Shown here in pieces: positions 16,489-24,263 of a stretch of 64,000 nucleotides of DNA. Source of the DNA: Desulfuromonas soudanensis (GTDB lineage: Bacteria > Desulfobacterota > Desulfuromonadia > Desulfuromonadales > WTL); NCBI RefSeq assembly GCF_001278055.1, contig NZ_CP010802.1, positions 3,410,001 to 3,474,000 on the forward strand, given 5' to 3'. The notes under the pieces are model-generated. The model searched no databases and was not told the DNA's origin. It saw only the letters and a program-made list of their open reading frames with translations. How positions within the stretch are numbered: position 1 is the stretch's first letter; the number at the start of each line of letters is the position of its first letter. A program made the position numbers and the translations under genes.

Positions 16489-17931
16489 ATGAATGCCATC
16501 CTCACCCTGCGCATCCTCGGGGCGCTCCTCGTCTTCCTCGCCGCCGCCCTCCTCCTGCCGATCCCCTTCTCCTTCTACTACCGGGACGGCGCCGCCCTCT
16601 CCTTTCTCCTTTCGGCGGCCGTCTCCCTGGCGGTCGGCGCGGCGCTCCTGCTGAACTGCCGCAGCGACCGGGAGTTTTCCGTGCGCGAGGGGTTTGCCGT
16701 CGTCACCTTCGGCTGGCTCTTCTACGCCCTTTTCGGCGCCCTCCCCTTCGTCTTCTCGGGAGCGATCCCTTCCTACCTCAACGCCGTCTTCGAGACCATG
16801 AGCGGCTTCACCACCACCGGCTCGACCATCCTCACCCGGATCGAAGGGCTGCCGCAGAGCATCCTTCTCTGGCGGGCCCTGACCCACTGGCTGGGGGGGA
16901 TGGGGATCATCGTCCTCTCCCTGGCGATTCTGCCGATGCTCGGCGTCGGGGGGATGCAGCTCTTCAAGGCCGAGGTCCCCGGCCCGACCGCCGATCGCCT
17001 CAAACCGCGCATCCAGGACACCGCCAAGCTCCTCTGGGGGGTCTATGTCCTGCTGACGGCCGTGGAGACGGTCCTGCTCATGGCCGGTGGAATGACCTTC
17101 TTCGACGCCCTCTGCCACTCCTTTGCCACCCTGGCCACCGGCGGCTTTTCCACCCGCAACGCCTCGGTCGCCGCCTACGACAGCGCCTATATCGACTATG
17201 TGATCACGGCCTTCATGTTTCTGGCCGGGGTCAACTTCTCCCTCCATTACTACGCCCTGCGGGGAAGAATCCGCGAATACTGGCGCAACGAGGAGTTCGT
17301 CTTTTACCTGCTGGTGACCTTCGGAGCCACCGCCCTCCTCGTCTTCTTCAACCACGGCACCGTCTACACCTCCCTGGCGGACAACCTGCGCTTCAGCGCC
17401 TTCCAGAGCACCTCGATCCTCACCACCACCGGCTTCGGCACCGCCGACTACGAGACCTGGCCGGTCATCGCCCAGTACCTGCTGGTCTTTCTCATGTTCA
17501 TCGGCGGCTGCGCCGGCTCCACCGGCGGCGGGATGAAGGTCGCCCGCATCCTCCTCCTCTTCAAGCATGCCCAGGTGCAGATCTACCGCCTCATCCACCC
17601 CCGGGCGGTGCGCCTCGTCAAGCTCGGAGCGACCCCCGTCGATCGCGAGGTGATGCAGGCGATCCTCGGCTTTTTCGCGCTCTACATGGGAGTCTTCGTC
17701 GTCGCCTCCTTTTTGATGGCCGCCACCGGGATGGATCTGGTCTCCTCGGGAGGCGCGGTGATCGCCACCCTCAGCAACATCGGGCCCGGCCTCGGCACGG
17801 TCGGTCCCGCCGACAACTTCGCCCACGTCCCGGCCTTGGGCAAGGGGGTGCTGATCCTCTGCATGCTCCTCGGTCGGCTCGAACTCTTCACCGTCCTGGT
17901 CCTCATTTTTCCCTCCTTCTGGCGCAGGTAG
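16489..17931 (+). CDS. trkH: Trk potassium uptake channel TrkH
   Basis: 480 residues, highly hydrophobic with about ten membrane segments. Selectivity-loop motifs of the Trk/Ktr/HKT superfamily are visible: [27 protein letters not shown] and [11 protein letters not shown], i.e. the four P-loops with conserved glycine. Inner-membrane K+ channel partner of TrkA, encoded just upstream. A hairpin at 17955-17990 ends the unit. Confidence 0.93.
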   Translation: MNAILTLRILGALLVFLAAALLLPIPFSFYYRDGAALSFLLSAAVSLAVGAALLLNCRSDREFSVREGFAVVTFGWLFYALFGALPFVFSGAIPSYLNAVFETMSGFTTTGSTILTRIEGLPQSILLWRALTHWLGGMGIIVLSLAILPMLGVGGMQLFKAEVPGPTADRLKPRIQDTAKLLWGVYVLLTAVETVLLMAGGMTFFDALCHSFATLATGGFSTRNASVAAYDSAYIDYVITAFMFLAGVNFSLHYYALRGRIREYWRNEEFVFYLLVTFGATALLVFFNHGTVYTSLADNLRFSAFQSTSILTTTGFGTADYETWPVIAQYLLVFLMFIGGCAGSTGGGMKVARILLLFKHAQVQIYRLIHPRAVRLVKLGATPVDREVMQAILGFFALYMGVFVVASFLMAATGMDLVSSGGAVIATLSNIGPGLGTVGPADNFAHVPALGKGVLILCMLLGRLELFTVLVLIFPSFWRR

Positions 17932-17954
17932 GCGCGAACAGACCCCCCTGAAAC

Positions 17955-17990
17955 GGCAAAAGGGGGAAGCCGCAGCCTCCCCCTTTTGCC
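17955..17990. terminator. Hairpin between convergent trkH and yciH
   Basis: Perfect 13-base arms GGCAAAAGGGGGA / TCCCCCTTTTGCC with a 10-base loop. It lies 24 bases after both stop codons of convergent genes, so it probably serves both strands, although the T tract lies within the stem rather than after it. Confidence 0.7.
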
Positions 17991-18013
17991 AAATTTCCAT
18001 CGAAAACCTGAAT

Positions 18014-18367
18014 TTACCCCCCCTTGACCCGACAACCTTTCCCTTCCAGATACCGGCGGATTATTTCGCGCTGGTCCCCCTGGATCTCCAGTTCGCCGTC
18101 CTTGAGCGTACCCCCGGCCCCGCAGAGGTTTTTCAGCTCCCGCAGCAGCTCCTTCATTTCGGCGGCCGGAAGAACGAGGCCGGCCGCCACGGTGACCGGT
18201 TTGCCGCGGCGCTTTTCCAGGCGCAGCCGCACCTGCTGGCGCTGCGGCGTCATGACCGGCGCATCCTTCGGGCAGCGGCATTCGGAGGCAGAGCGTCCGC
18301 AGGCCGGGCACCCCGTTTCCAGGCTCCACCCCTCTCCAGCGGTGAGATGACGGGATTTAACAGCCAT
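18014..18367 (-). CDS. yciH: SUI1/eIF1-family translation initiation factor-like protein
   Basis: 117 residues. N-terminal CPACGRSASECRCP zinc-type cysteines, then the SUI1 fold: RRGKPVTVAAGL, ELKNLCGAGGTLKDGE and the C-terminal QGDQREIIRRYLEGKG. Bacterial homologue of eIF1; thought to affect start-site selection, though its role in bacteria is not settled. Four bases separate it from the upstream pgeF stop, so it is the last gene of the rluD-pgeF-yciH transcript. Confidence 0.88.
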   Translation of the reverse strand: MAVKSRHLTAGEGWSLETGCPACGRSASECRCPKDAPVMTPQRQQVRLRLEKRRGKPVTVAAGLVLPAAEMKELLRELKNLCGAGGTLKDGELEIQGDQREIIRRYLEGKGCRVKGG

Positions 18368-18371
18368 GGGA

Positions 18372-19166
18372 CTAGCCGAGGGAGATGAAACCGAGCTGAC
18401 GGCCGGTCAGGCCACCGTCACGGCGATAGGAAAAGAAGAGTTCGCGATGGCAGCAGGTGCACTCCTGGGCCGTTTCGATGCGCGCCGGGGCCAAGCCGGC
18501 TCCTTCGAGCTGCAACCGGCAGCTCTGCTGCAGGTCGAGCTGCCACTGCCCCAGAGCCACCTCCCGGGAGATCTCGTCCCAGTAGCCGCTCCCGGCGCGG
18601 AAGGCGTCGCGGACCGGCCGGTCGACTTCGTACTTGTGGGCGCCGATCCCCGGCCCGACGGCCGCCAGCAGATCGGCGGGGCGGCAGTCGAAACCGTTGA
18701 CCATGGCCTCCACGGCCTTGCCGATGATCCCGAGTGCAGCCCCCCGCCAACCGACATGAACGGCGGCCGCAACCTGGCGCACCGGGTCGAAGAGGAGAAC
18801 GGGGTAGCAGTCGGCGACCAGGACCCCGATCATGATCCCCGGCTGGTTGGTGATCACGGCATCGCATTCGACGGTCTGAAAGTGGGAGAAGTCGGGATTC
18901 TCCTCATCGATAACCAGAATGTCGGTGCCGTGGACCTGACGCACGGTGAGGAGGAGATGGGGGGGGAGATCGAAGGCCCGGGCGAAGGTGGAGCGGTTCC
19001 CCTCGACGTTGTACCGGGGATCTTCGGTATTGTAGCCGAGATTGAGCGAGTTGTAGGGAGGACGGCTGACCCCGCCGTTGCGGGTGCTGAACCCCGCCTT
19101 CAGGGGGGAGTCGGTGACCCAGGACGGCTGAAGGAAGTTGATCTTTGCCTGGCGTACGATCTTCAT
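18372..19166 (-). CDS. pgeF: Peptidoglycan editing factor PgeF (polyphenol oxidase/laccase-domain family)
   Basis: 264 residues. YfiH/DUF152 motifs are clear: GFSTRNGGVS, QVHGTDI, VADCYPVLL, VHVGWRGAALGI with the metal-binding histidine, AVGPGIGAHKYEV, and a C-terminal CTCCHRELFFSYRRDGG. Members trim wrongly incorporated residues from muropeptides and were earlier annotated as laccases; substrate here is inferred from family. Lies between rluD (27-base gap) and yciH, the common neighbour order rluD-pgeF. Confidence 0.9.
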   Translation of the reverse strand: MKIVRQAKINFLQPSWVTDSPLKAGFSTRNGGVSRPPYNSLNLGYNTEDPRYNVEGNRSTFARAFDLPPHLLLTVRQVHGTDILVIDEENPDFSHFQTVECDAVITNQPGIMIGVLVADCYPVLLFDPVRQVAAAVHVGWRGAALGIIGKAVEAMVNGFDCRPADLLAAVGPGIGAHKYEVDRPVRDAFRAGSGYWDEISREVALGQWQLDLQQSCRLQLEGAGLAPARIETAQECTCCHRELFFSYRRDGGLTGRQLGFISLG

Positions 19167-19193
19167 GAATCGGTGAACTCCTCGAATTCCGGC

Positions 19194-20168
19194 TTAATCC
19201 TGCGGCCGGTATTTGTTTTCCAGATAGTCGATGATTTCCTGCATGTCGGGAGGGAGCGGACTCTCGAACTCGAGATATTCGCCGCTGGCCGGATGGACGA
19301 ACCCGAGAATCCGGGCGTGGAGAGCCTGGCGGCCGAGGGCCCGAATCGACTGGCGCAACCGGGTGTCGGCCAGGGCGGCGGAGCGTCCGGTATTGCCGTA
19401 GGTCGGGTCCCCGACGATGGGATGGTTCATTTCCGAGAAATGAACGCGGATCTGGTGGGTGCGACCCGTCTCCAGGCTGAGCTCGACCAGGGTCATCCGG
19501 TCCTGGTCGAAGCGTCGCAGCACCCGCCAGTGGGTCACCGCCCGCCGTCCGGCGCGCCCCTTGCTGCTCATTTTCTTGCGGTCGGTGGGATGACGGCCGA
19601 TCGGCTTGTCGACGAGCCCCGTGTCCTGGGGCAACTGGCCGTGGACCAGGGCGACATAGCGCCGCGTAATGCTGTGGGCGTGGAATTGAGCGGCGAGGTG
19701 GTTGTGGGTGGCATCGTCCTTGGTGGCCACCATGACCCCCGAGGTCTCCCTGTCGAGGCGATGGACGATCCCCGGCCGCAATTCGCCGCCGATTCCGGAA
19801 AGGTCCTGACAGTGGAAGAGGAGAGCATTCACCAACGTCCCCTCCTGATGGCCGGGAGCGGGGTGAACGACCATTCCGGCCGGCTTGTCGACGACGATCA
19901 GATGGCGGTCTTCATAGAGAATGGAAAGGGGGATCTGCTGGGGGAGGGCCGAGGCCGAGGCGACCGGGGGGACGACAACGGTCAGAACTTCCCCCCCCTT
20001 GAGGCGTGCGCCGGCCTTGACCGGAGTCCCGGCGATCTCGACCCGCCCCTCGTCGACGAGCTTTTTCAGCTGCGAGCGGGTCAGGTCGGGGAGGACTTCG
20101 ACGAGAAAACGGTCGAGCCGCTCGGAAGGGCGCCCGATATCAAAGATAAAACTATAAATATCCTCCAT
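19194..20168 (-). CDS. rluD: 23S rRNA pseudouridine synthase RluD
   Basis: 324 residues. N-terminal S4 RNA-binding domain (RLDRFLVEVLPDLTRSQ to about 90) followed by the RluA-type catalytic domain with the nucleophile motif HRLDRETSG, VVDKPAGMVVHP and RTHQIRVH. Converts uridines of helix 69 in 23S rRNA to pseudouridine. Its ATG directly abuts the stop of the small upstream gene, implying co-translation. Confidence 0.92.
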   Translation of the reverse strand: MEDIYSFIFDIGRPSERLDRFLVEVLPDLTRSQLKKLVDEGRVEIAGTPVKAGARLKGGEVLTVVVPPVASASALPQQIPLSILYEDRHLIVVDKPAGMVVHPAPGHQEGTLVNALLFHCQDLSGIGGELRPGIVHRLDRETSGVMVATKDDATHNHLAAQFHAHSITRRYVALVHGQLPQDTGLVDKPIGRHPTDRKKMSSKGRAGRRAVTHWRVLRRFDQDRMTLVELSLETGRTHQIRVHFSEMNHPIVGDPTYGNTGRSAALADTRLRQSIRALGRQALHARILGFVHPASGEYLEFESPLPPDMQEIIDYLENKYRPQD

Positions 20169-20438
20169 CTACCAGATAGAGCTTTCGATCTTCCCGGCCT
20201 GCTTGATCATGACGTCGACGATGGCACGATCGAAGAGATGGTCGCGGCTTTCGAGTTCGGGGGAAACCCGACTGTGAAAATGGTCGCGCCCCTCCTTGAG
20301 CTCTTCGGTGAGGATCTCGAAAATATTATCGTTCTTGATCCCCTCTTTGACCTTCTCCTGATTGTAGAGTGCAATGTCGGAGACGATCGCCCGCGCCAGC
20401 CGAAAGGCGAGGTCCGGGTTATCCACAAGCCTGGCCAT
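20169..20438 (-). CDS. Small conserved-looking protein of unknown function upstream of rluD
   Basis: 89 residues, start ATG at 20438 with a strong AAGGGAGGA site. Predicted helical: LAFRLARAIVSDIALYNQ, then EILTEELKEGRDHFHSRV and a C-terminal DVMIKQAGKIESSIW. No domain recognised; resembles short hypothetical proteins of Geobacter-type genomes by general look only. Stop codon directly adjoins the rluD start. No transmembrane segment or signal peptide. Confidence 0.7.
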   Translation of the reverse strand: MARLVDNPDLAFRLARAIVSDIALYNQEKVKEGIKNDNIFEILTEELKEGRDHFHSRVSPELESRDHLFDRAIVDVMIKQAGKIESSIW

Positions 20439-20524
20439 GGTTCCTCCCTTGAAAACATAGGGTCAGCAGGTTGGATCGCTCCTGCCGTCAATCGCTGGCA
20501 GAGTAGCGAATAAATGGGGTTCTG

Positions 20525-21268
20525 TCAATTGTTCCGCATCCCTCCCAGGGATTCGACGAAGCGGAAGAGTTCGGAGTGGCCGCCGCGGAAATCACAGGCC
20601 CAGGCCCCCTGCAGGCGGTCGACCATCCAGGTGTCGACCAGATAGGTGGCAATCCCCGCCTGGCCGGCGCCGAGATCGTGTTCGGTGTCATTGCCGACCA
20701 TCAGCGTCTCTTCCGGGGCGAGGCCGAGGCGGGCGAGAACGTCGTGGAAATAGCGGGGGTGAGGCTTGCAGTACCGGCTGTCGTCGTAGCAGGTGACGAG
20801 TTCGAAGGGGAAATCGGCGACTCCGGCCCAGGCCAGGCGCGCCTCGACGAGGGGCCGGGGAAAGACCGGATTGGTGGCGATGGCCACCTTGAGGCCGCGG
20901 GCGAAGCAGGCCGCAAGGATCGGTCGCGCCAGGGGGAGGGGGCGGACGAGGGAGGAAAGGCTCTGCAGGCCGTCCTGGCAGTAGGAAAGGAGGCGCTCGT
21001 TGAAGAGGTCGGCGCCGATACCGAGATGCCGCTCAATCCCCGACAGGAAGAGTTCCTCGTTGGTCACTGTCCCGTCGTCGCTGGTCAGCAGGGCAAAGGT
21101 CGTCGCCCGCACCACCTCGGCAAAGAGGCCGCGGGGGGCAAGATCGGCAAAGCAGGCGGAAAGCCCCCGGACATAGGCGGGGATGAACGTTCCCATTTCC
21201 ACCTGCAGCAGGGTTCCGTCGAGGTCGAAGAGAACCCCCCTGATACCTTCCCGCCGATCTGCATCCAC
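20525..21268 (-). CDS. HAD-family hydrolase
   Basis: 247 residues from GTG 21268. HAD motifs: motif I FDLDGTLL with the nucleophile aspartate, motif II ATNP in place of the usual S/T-T/N context, the lysine of CKPHPRYF, and motif IV MVGNDTEHDLGAG. Cap insertion between motifs I and II is helical (type C1). A phosphatase acting on a small molecule is likely; substrate unknown. Single gene with about 190 bases to the divergent regulator at 21457. Confidence 0.82.
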   Translation of the reverse strand: MDADRREGIRGVLFDLDGTLLQVEMGTFIPAYVRGLSACFADLAPRGLFAEVVRATTFALLTSDDGTVTNEELFLSGIERHLGIGADLFNERLLSYCQDGLQSLSSLVRPLPLARPILAACFARGLKVAIATNPVFPRPLVEARLAWAGVADFPFELVTCYDDSRYCKPHPRYFHDVLARLGLAPEETLMVGNDTEHDLGAGQAGIATYLVDTWMVDRLQGAWACDFRGGHSELFRFVESLGGMRNN

Positions 21269-21397
21269 CCTCGTTTTCCTCCCCTTGAACTGCGACCACC
21301 CGGCAAGAGACCGGGAATGGCCAGAATAACACAGGACCGCCCGGCATCAGAAGCTTAATCTCCCCCGGCCCGGAGGGAATCGCTGCGGACAAAGGCC

Positions 21398-21426
21398 TTG
21401 ACTTCAAATCCACGGCAGAGTAGAAA
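21398..21426 (+). promoter_or_regulatory. Candidate promoter for the XRE-cupin regulator
   Basis: TTGACT (21398-21403) and TAGAAA (21421-21426) with a 17-base spacer, ending 30 bases before the start codon at 21457. A sigma-70-like match; a GGGAGGTAAC ribosome site follows. Confidence 0.45.
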
Positions 21427-21456
21427 CACTTGTAAAAACAGGGAGGTAACAAAACA

Positions 21457-22053
21457 ATGGAAAACATCCGCGAGGAAGTCAAGGAACTGCAGATCGGCTT
21501 CAAGATCCGCCGCCTGCGCCAGGAGCGGCGGATGACCCTGCAGGATCTCGCCACGGCCACCGGCCTCTCCAAACCCCTGTTGTCCCAGATCGAAAACGAA
21601 CAGGTCATTCCGCCCCTGGGGACGCTGCTGCGCATCTCCAAGGCCTTCCGGGTGGCCCTGCACACCTTCTTCCAGGAAGAAGGGAGCAGCGAAAAATGCA
21701 TCCTGGTGCGCGCCGGAGAAAGTCGCCGCCTGCGCCGCGGCCGAAGCGGCAGTCAGGCCCAAACCCCCTACACCTATTATTCCCTGGCCTACGGCAAGAA
21801 ACACCGCAACCTCGAGCCGTTTCTCATCGAGTTCGAGACCCGCCGCTGGCAGTCCGAGCTGCAGGTGAGCCACGAGGGGGAGGAGTTTCTCTTCCTTCTC
21901 GAGGGGGAGCTCGAATTCCACTACGGCGGCCAGGTGATGACCCTTGCTCCCGGTGACTCGGTCTACTACGACTCCACCGAGCCCCACGGCTTCATCGCTC
22001 CCGGAGAGGCGCCGACCCGGGCCGTCGCCGTCCTCTACTCGCGGGAGAACTGA
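21457..22053 (+). CDS. XRE-family transcriptional regulator with cupin sensor domain
   Basis: 198 residues. N-terminal helix-turn-helix (about 15-70: IRRLRQERRMTLQDLA, GLSKPLLSQIE) and C-terminal cupin (about 120-195: SHEGEEFLFLLEGELEF and PGDSVYYDSTEPHGF, with E and H metal-type ligands). HTH-cupin proteins control nearby metabolic genes in response to a small ligand. The next gene, elbB, lies 110 bases downstream on the same strand. Effector unknown. Confidence 0.88.
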   Translation: MENIREEVKELQIGFKIRRLRQERRMTLQDLATATGLSKPLLSQIENEQVIPPLGTLLRISKAFRVALHTFFQEEGSSEKCILVRAGESRRLRRGRSGSQAQTPYTYYSLAYGKKHRNLEPFLIEFETRRWQSELQVSHEGEEFLFLLEGELEFHYGGQVMTLAPGDSVYYDSTEPHGFIAPGEAPTRAVAVLYSREN

Positions 22054-22163
22054 CCTTCCCCCCTTGACTTTCACCGCCACCTTTCTACTCTTTCCTGACG
22101 ACCCATCCCCCATCGAACCCGGCCGAAGGCGGCCCGAAACCCATCCCCGACAGGAGGTCACCC

Positions 22164-22826
22164 ATGGCAAAGGTAGGAGTCATCCTCTCCGGCTGCGGCG
22201 TCTATGACGGCAGCGAAATCCACGAATCGGTCCTCATCCTGCTGGCTCTCGACCGCGCCGGCGTCGAAGCGGTCTGCATGGCCCCGGACATCGAGCAGAT
22301 GCACGTCGTCGACCACCTCACCGGCAATGTCGTGAGCGGAGAAAAGCGCAACGTCCTGGTGGAATCGGCGCGCATCGCCCGGGGGAAGATCCGCGACATC
22401 GGGACGGTCAAGGCCTCCGAGATCGACGCCCTCATCTTCCCCGGCGGCTTCGGCGCCGCCAAGAACCTCTGCAACTTCGCCGTCAAGGGGAGCGACTGCA
22501 CCGTCGACCCCGAGGTGGCGCGCCTGGTCCGCGAAATCGTCGCGGCGAAAAAACCGCTGGCGGCGGTCTGCATCGCCCCGGCCCTGATCTCCAAAGTTCT
22601 CGGCGACGACAAAATCGCCCACAAGCTGACCATCGGCACCGACGAAGAGACCGCCCGGGCCCTGGAGAAAATGGGGAGCAAGCACGTCTCCTGCCCGGTG
22701 CGCGAATTCGTCATCGACAAGGAAAACAAGCTCGTCTCCACCCCCGCCTACATGCTCGCCGGACGGATCAGCGAGGCGGCAGAGGGGATCGAAAAGACCG
22801 TCAAGGCGCTCCTGGAGATGCTGTAG
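22164..22826 (+). CDS. elbB: ElbB-type glyoxalase (DJ-1/PfpI superfamily)
   Basis: 220 residues, the usual length. Motifs of ElbB: VILSGCGVYDGSEIHES, IFPGGFGAAKNLCNFA and AVCIAPAL with the nucleophile-elbow cysteine. E. coli ElbB is reported to have weak glyoxalase activity and its gene was linked to isoprenoid production; the physiological role is uncertain. Start ATG 22164 follows a strong CAGGAGGTCACCC. A rho-independent terminator at 22861 ends the unit. Confidence 0.9.
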   Translation: MAKVGVILSGCGVYDGSEIHESVLILLALDRAGVEAVCMAPDIEQMHVVDHLTGNVVSGEKRNVLVESARIARGKIRDIGTVKASEIDALIFPGGFGAAKNLCNFAVKGSDCTVDPEVARLVREIVAAKKPLAAVCIAPALISKVLGDDKIAHKLTIGTDEETARALEKMGSKHVSCPVREFVIDKENKLVSTPAYMLAGRISEAAEGIEKTVKALLEML

Positions 22827-22846
22827 GAGTCTGTCGGATTTTCCAT
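22824..22846 (+). repeat. Short sequence resembling one end of the inverted-repeat element at 43354
   Basis: TAGGAGTCTGTCGGAT, overlapping the elbB stop codon, matches TAGGAGCCTGTCGGAC of the element at 43354-43526 at 14 of 16 positions. No second arm is seen nearby, so it may be a remnant or chance. Confidence 0.3.
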
Positions 22847-22860
22847 GGGATGAAAGTAAA

Positions 22861-22886
22861 GGCGGGCCGCTCGGCCCGCCTTTTTT
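22861..22886 (+). terminator. Rho-independent terminator after elbB
   Basis: GGCGGGCCG / CGGCCCGCC perfect 9-base arms with a CT centre, followed by six T residues. Strong stem directly downstream of elbB. Confidence 0.9.
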
Positions 22887-23042
22887 CGTCTCTACAGGTC
22901 CCGCCCGGCAGGTGATCGCTCTCGGGGGGAGCAGAGAACCGCTCCTGTGTTAATCTCTTTTTGTAGTCCGGCACCACCGGAAACCCGAATCGCGGATGAG
23001 CTTGAACCGTTGCTCTCCGGGACGGAAGGAGCAGACAGAGAA

Positions 23043-23228
23043 ATGTCGGTCAGGGAAGTGGACGGATATTTCGTCGGGCAGCGCGGCTGGATCGACGTTC
23101 TCGACAGCGCCGGGAAACGCAAACGCTACCTGGAAGGGGAAATCATTCGTCTCATCCCCACCCGGGATGGTCCCGTTTACGCCCTGATCGAAACCCGGAT
23201 GGGCACAGGGGTCTATCGGCTGTGGTAA
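23043..23228 (+). CDS. Small protein of unknown function
   Basis: 61 residues from ATG 23043, with GGAAGGAG about 11 bases upstream; the frame is open upstream to 22947 but that part is less protein-like. Sequence reads as a compact beta-rich domain (VDGYFVGQRGWIDVLDSAG, ending RMGTGVYRLW). No family recognised. Its last 16 bases overlap the end of the convergent glyoxalase-fold gene, which weakens but does not exclude it. Confidence 0.45.
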   Translation: MSVREVDGYFVGQRGWIDVLDSAGKRKRYLEGEIIRLIPTRDGPVYALIETRMGTGVYRLW

Positions 23229-23746
23229 CAGGCCTTCAGCTCTTCAAGATCAAGGCGCTCCGTCCCCATCGCCACGCTGCCGTCGTCCGTCCGCGGCCAC
23301 TCCTCGCGCGGCCGGTCCCAGTACAATTCCAGGCCGTTGCCGTCGGGATCGTGGAGGTAAAGGGCCTCGCTGACACCGTGGTCGGCGGCGCCGTCGAGGG
23401 GAATGCCCGCGGCCTCCAGTCGGTGCAGGGCATCGGCGAGGGCGGCGCGGGTCGGATAGCGGAGAGCGACGTGATAGAGCCCCGTCGTGCCGGAGGGGGG
23501 CGGGGAACCGCCGCGGCTCTCCCAGGTGTTGAGGCCGAGGTGATGATGGTACCCGCCGGCCGACACGAAGGCGGCGCCGCTTCCCAGGCGCTGGGTCAGC
23601 TCAAAGCCGAGAACGCCGCAGTAGAAGTCGAGGGACCTCTGCAGGTCGGACACCTTGAGATGGACATGCCCGACGGTCACGCCGGGGTCGATGGGGCCGA
23701 AGATCGGACGCCCCCCTTCCTCGGCAGAAGTTGGGGTTTGGCTCAT
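23213..23746 (-). CDS. VOC-family (glyoxalase/extradiol dioxygenase-like) protein
   Basis: 177 residues with the paired beta-alpha-beta-beta-beta modules of the VOC superfamily: GHVHLKVSDLQRSLDFY, then GLYHVALRYPT and LHDPDGNGLELYWDRP. Metal ligands expected at the first histidine (GHVHL), the HHLGLN/YHVAL histidine and the ELYW glutamate. Similar to CatE-like catechol dioxygenase annotations, but the true substrate cannot be told. Divergent to nothing close; universal stress gene lies upstream. Confidence 0.85.
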   Translation of the reverse strand: MSQTPTSAEEGGRPIFGPIDPGVTVGHVHLKVSDLQRSLDFYCGVLGFELTQRLGSGAAFVSAGGYHHHLGLNTWESRGGSPPPSGTTGLYHVALRYPTRAALADALHRLEAAGIPLDGAADHGVSEALYLHDPDGNGLELYWDRPREEWPRTDDGSVAMGTERLDLEELKACYHSR

Positions 23747-23792
23747 ATCCCTTCACCTTTCCCTTCTTTTTCCAGATCCGCGGGAATATTCT

Positions 23793-24239
23793 TCAGGCGC
23801 CGGAGCGCACCGTCAGGACGGCGACGGGCGACCGCCGCACCAGACGTTCAGCGGTGCTGCCGACGAAGACCCGTTCGAGTCCGGTGCGGCCGTGGGTTCC
23901 GACGACGATGAGGTCGAAGGCCGACTGCTGGGCTATTTTGATGATCTCCTCGAAGGGATGCCCCATGACCACCTCGGTGGTGTAGGGAATCTCTTCGTCG
24001 AAGACCTCCCGGCAGAACCCTTCCATCTCCTTGAACGCCTGAATCTCCACCTCCCGCTCCAGCAGGGCCATCGACTCGGGCTGGATCCTGCTCTTGCGCC
24101 GGTCGGTAAACTCGCCGATGACGTGCAGCACGTGCACCTCGGCCCCGGCCAGCTTGGCCAGGGTCAGGGCATAATCGCCGGCCGGCAGGGAGCTTTCGGA
24201 AAAATCCGTGGCATAGAGAATTTTATTGATGGTTTTCAT
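23793..24239 (-). CDS. Universal stress protein (UspA family)
   Basis: 148 residues, single Usp domain. ILYATDFSESS at the start and the ATP-binding signature GTHGRTGLERVFVGSTAE (G-x2-G-x9-G-S/T) near the end. An ATP-binding Usp is expected to respond to starvation or energy stress. It lies 24 bases after the TRAP permease gene and probably belongs to the same transcript, a pairing seen with TRAP systems. Confidence 0.92.
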   Translation of the reverse strand: MKTINKILYATDFSESSLPAGDYALTLAKLAGAEVHVLHVIGEFTDRRKSRIQPESMALLEREVEIQAFKEMEGFCREVFDEEIPYTTEVVMGHPFEEIIKIAQQSAFDLIVVGTHGRTGLERVFVGSTAERLVRRSPVAVLTVRSGA

Positions 24240-24263
24240 GAACGCATCCCCTCGACAGTGAAT

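Noticed and set aside
15052-18000. A 982-codon minus-strand open frame over trkA and trkH
   Set aside because: Acidic repeat-like composition, no motif; the plus strand encodes full TrkA and TrkH with recognised sites.
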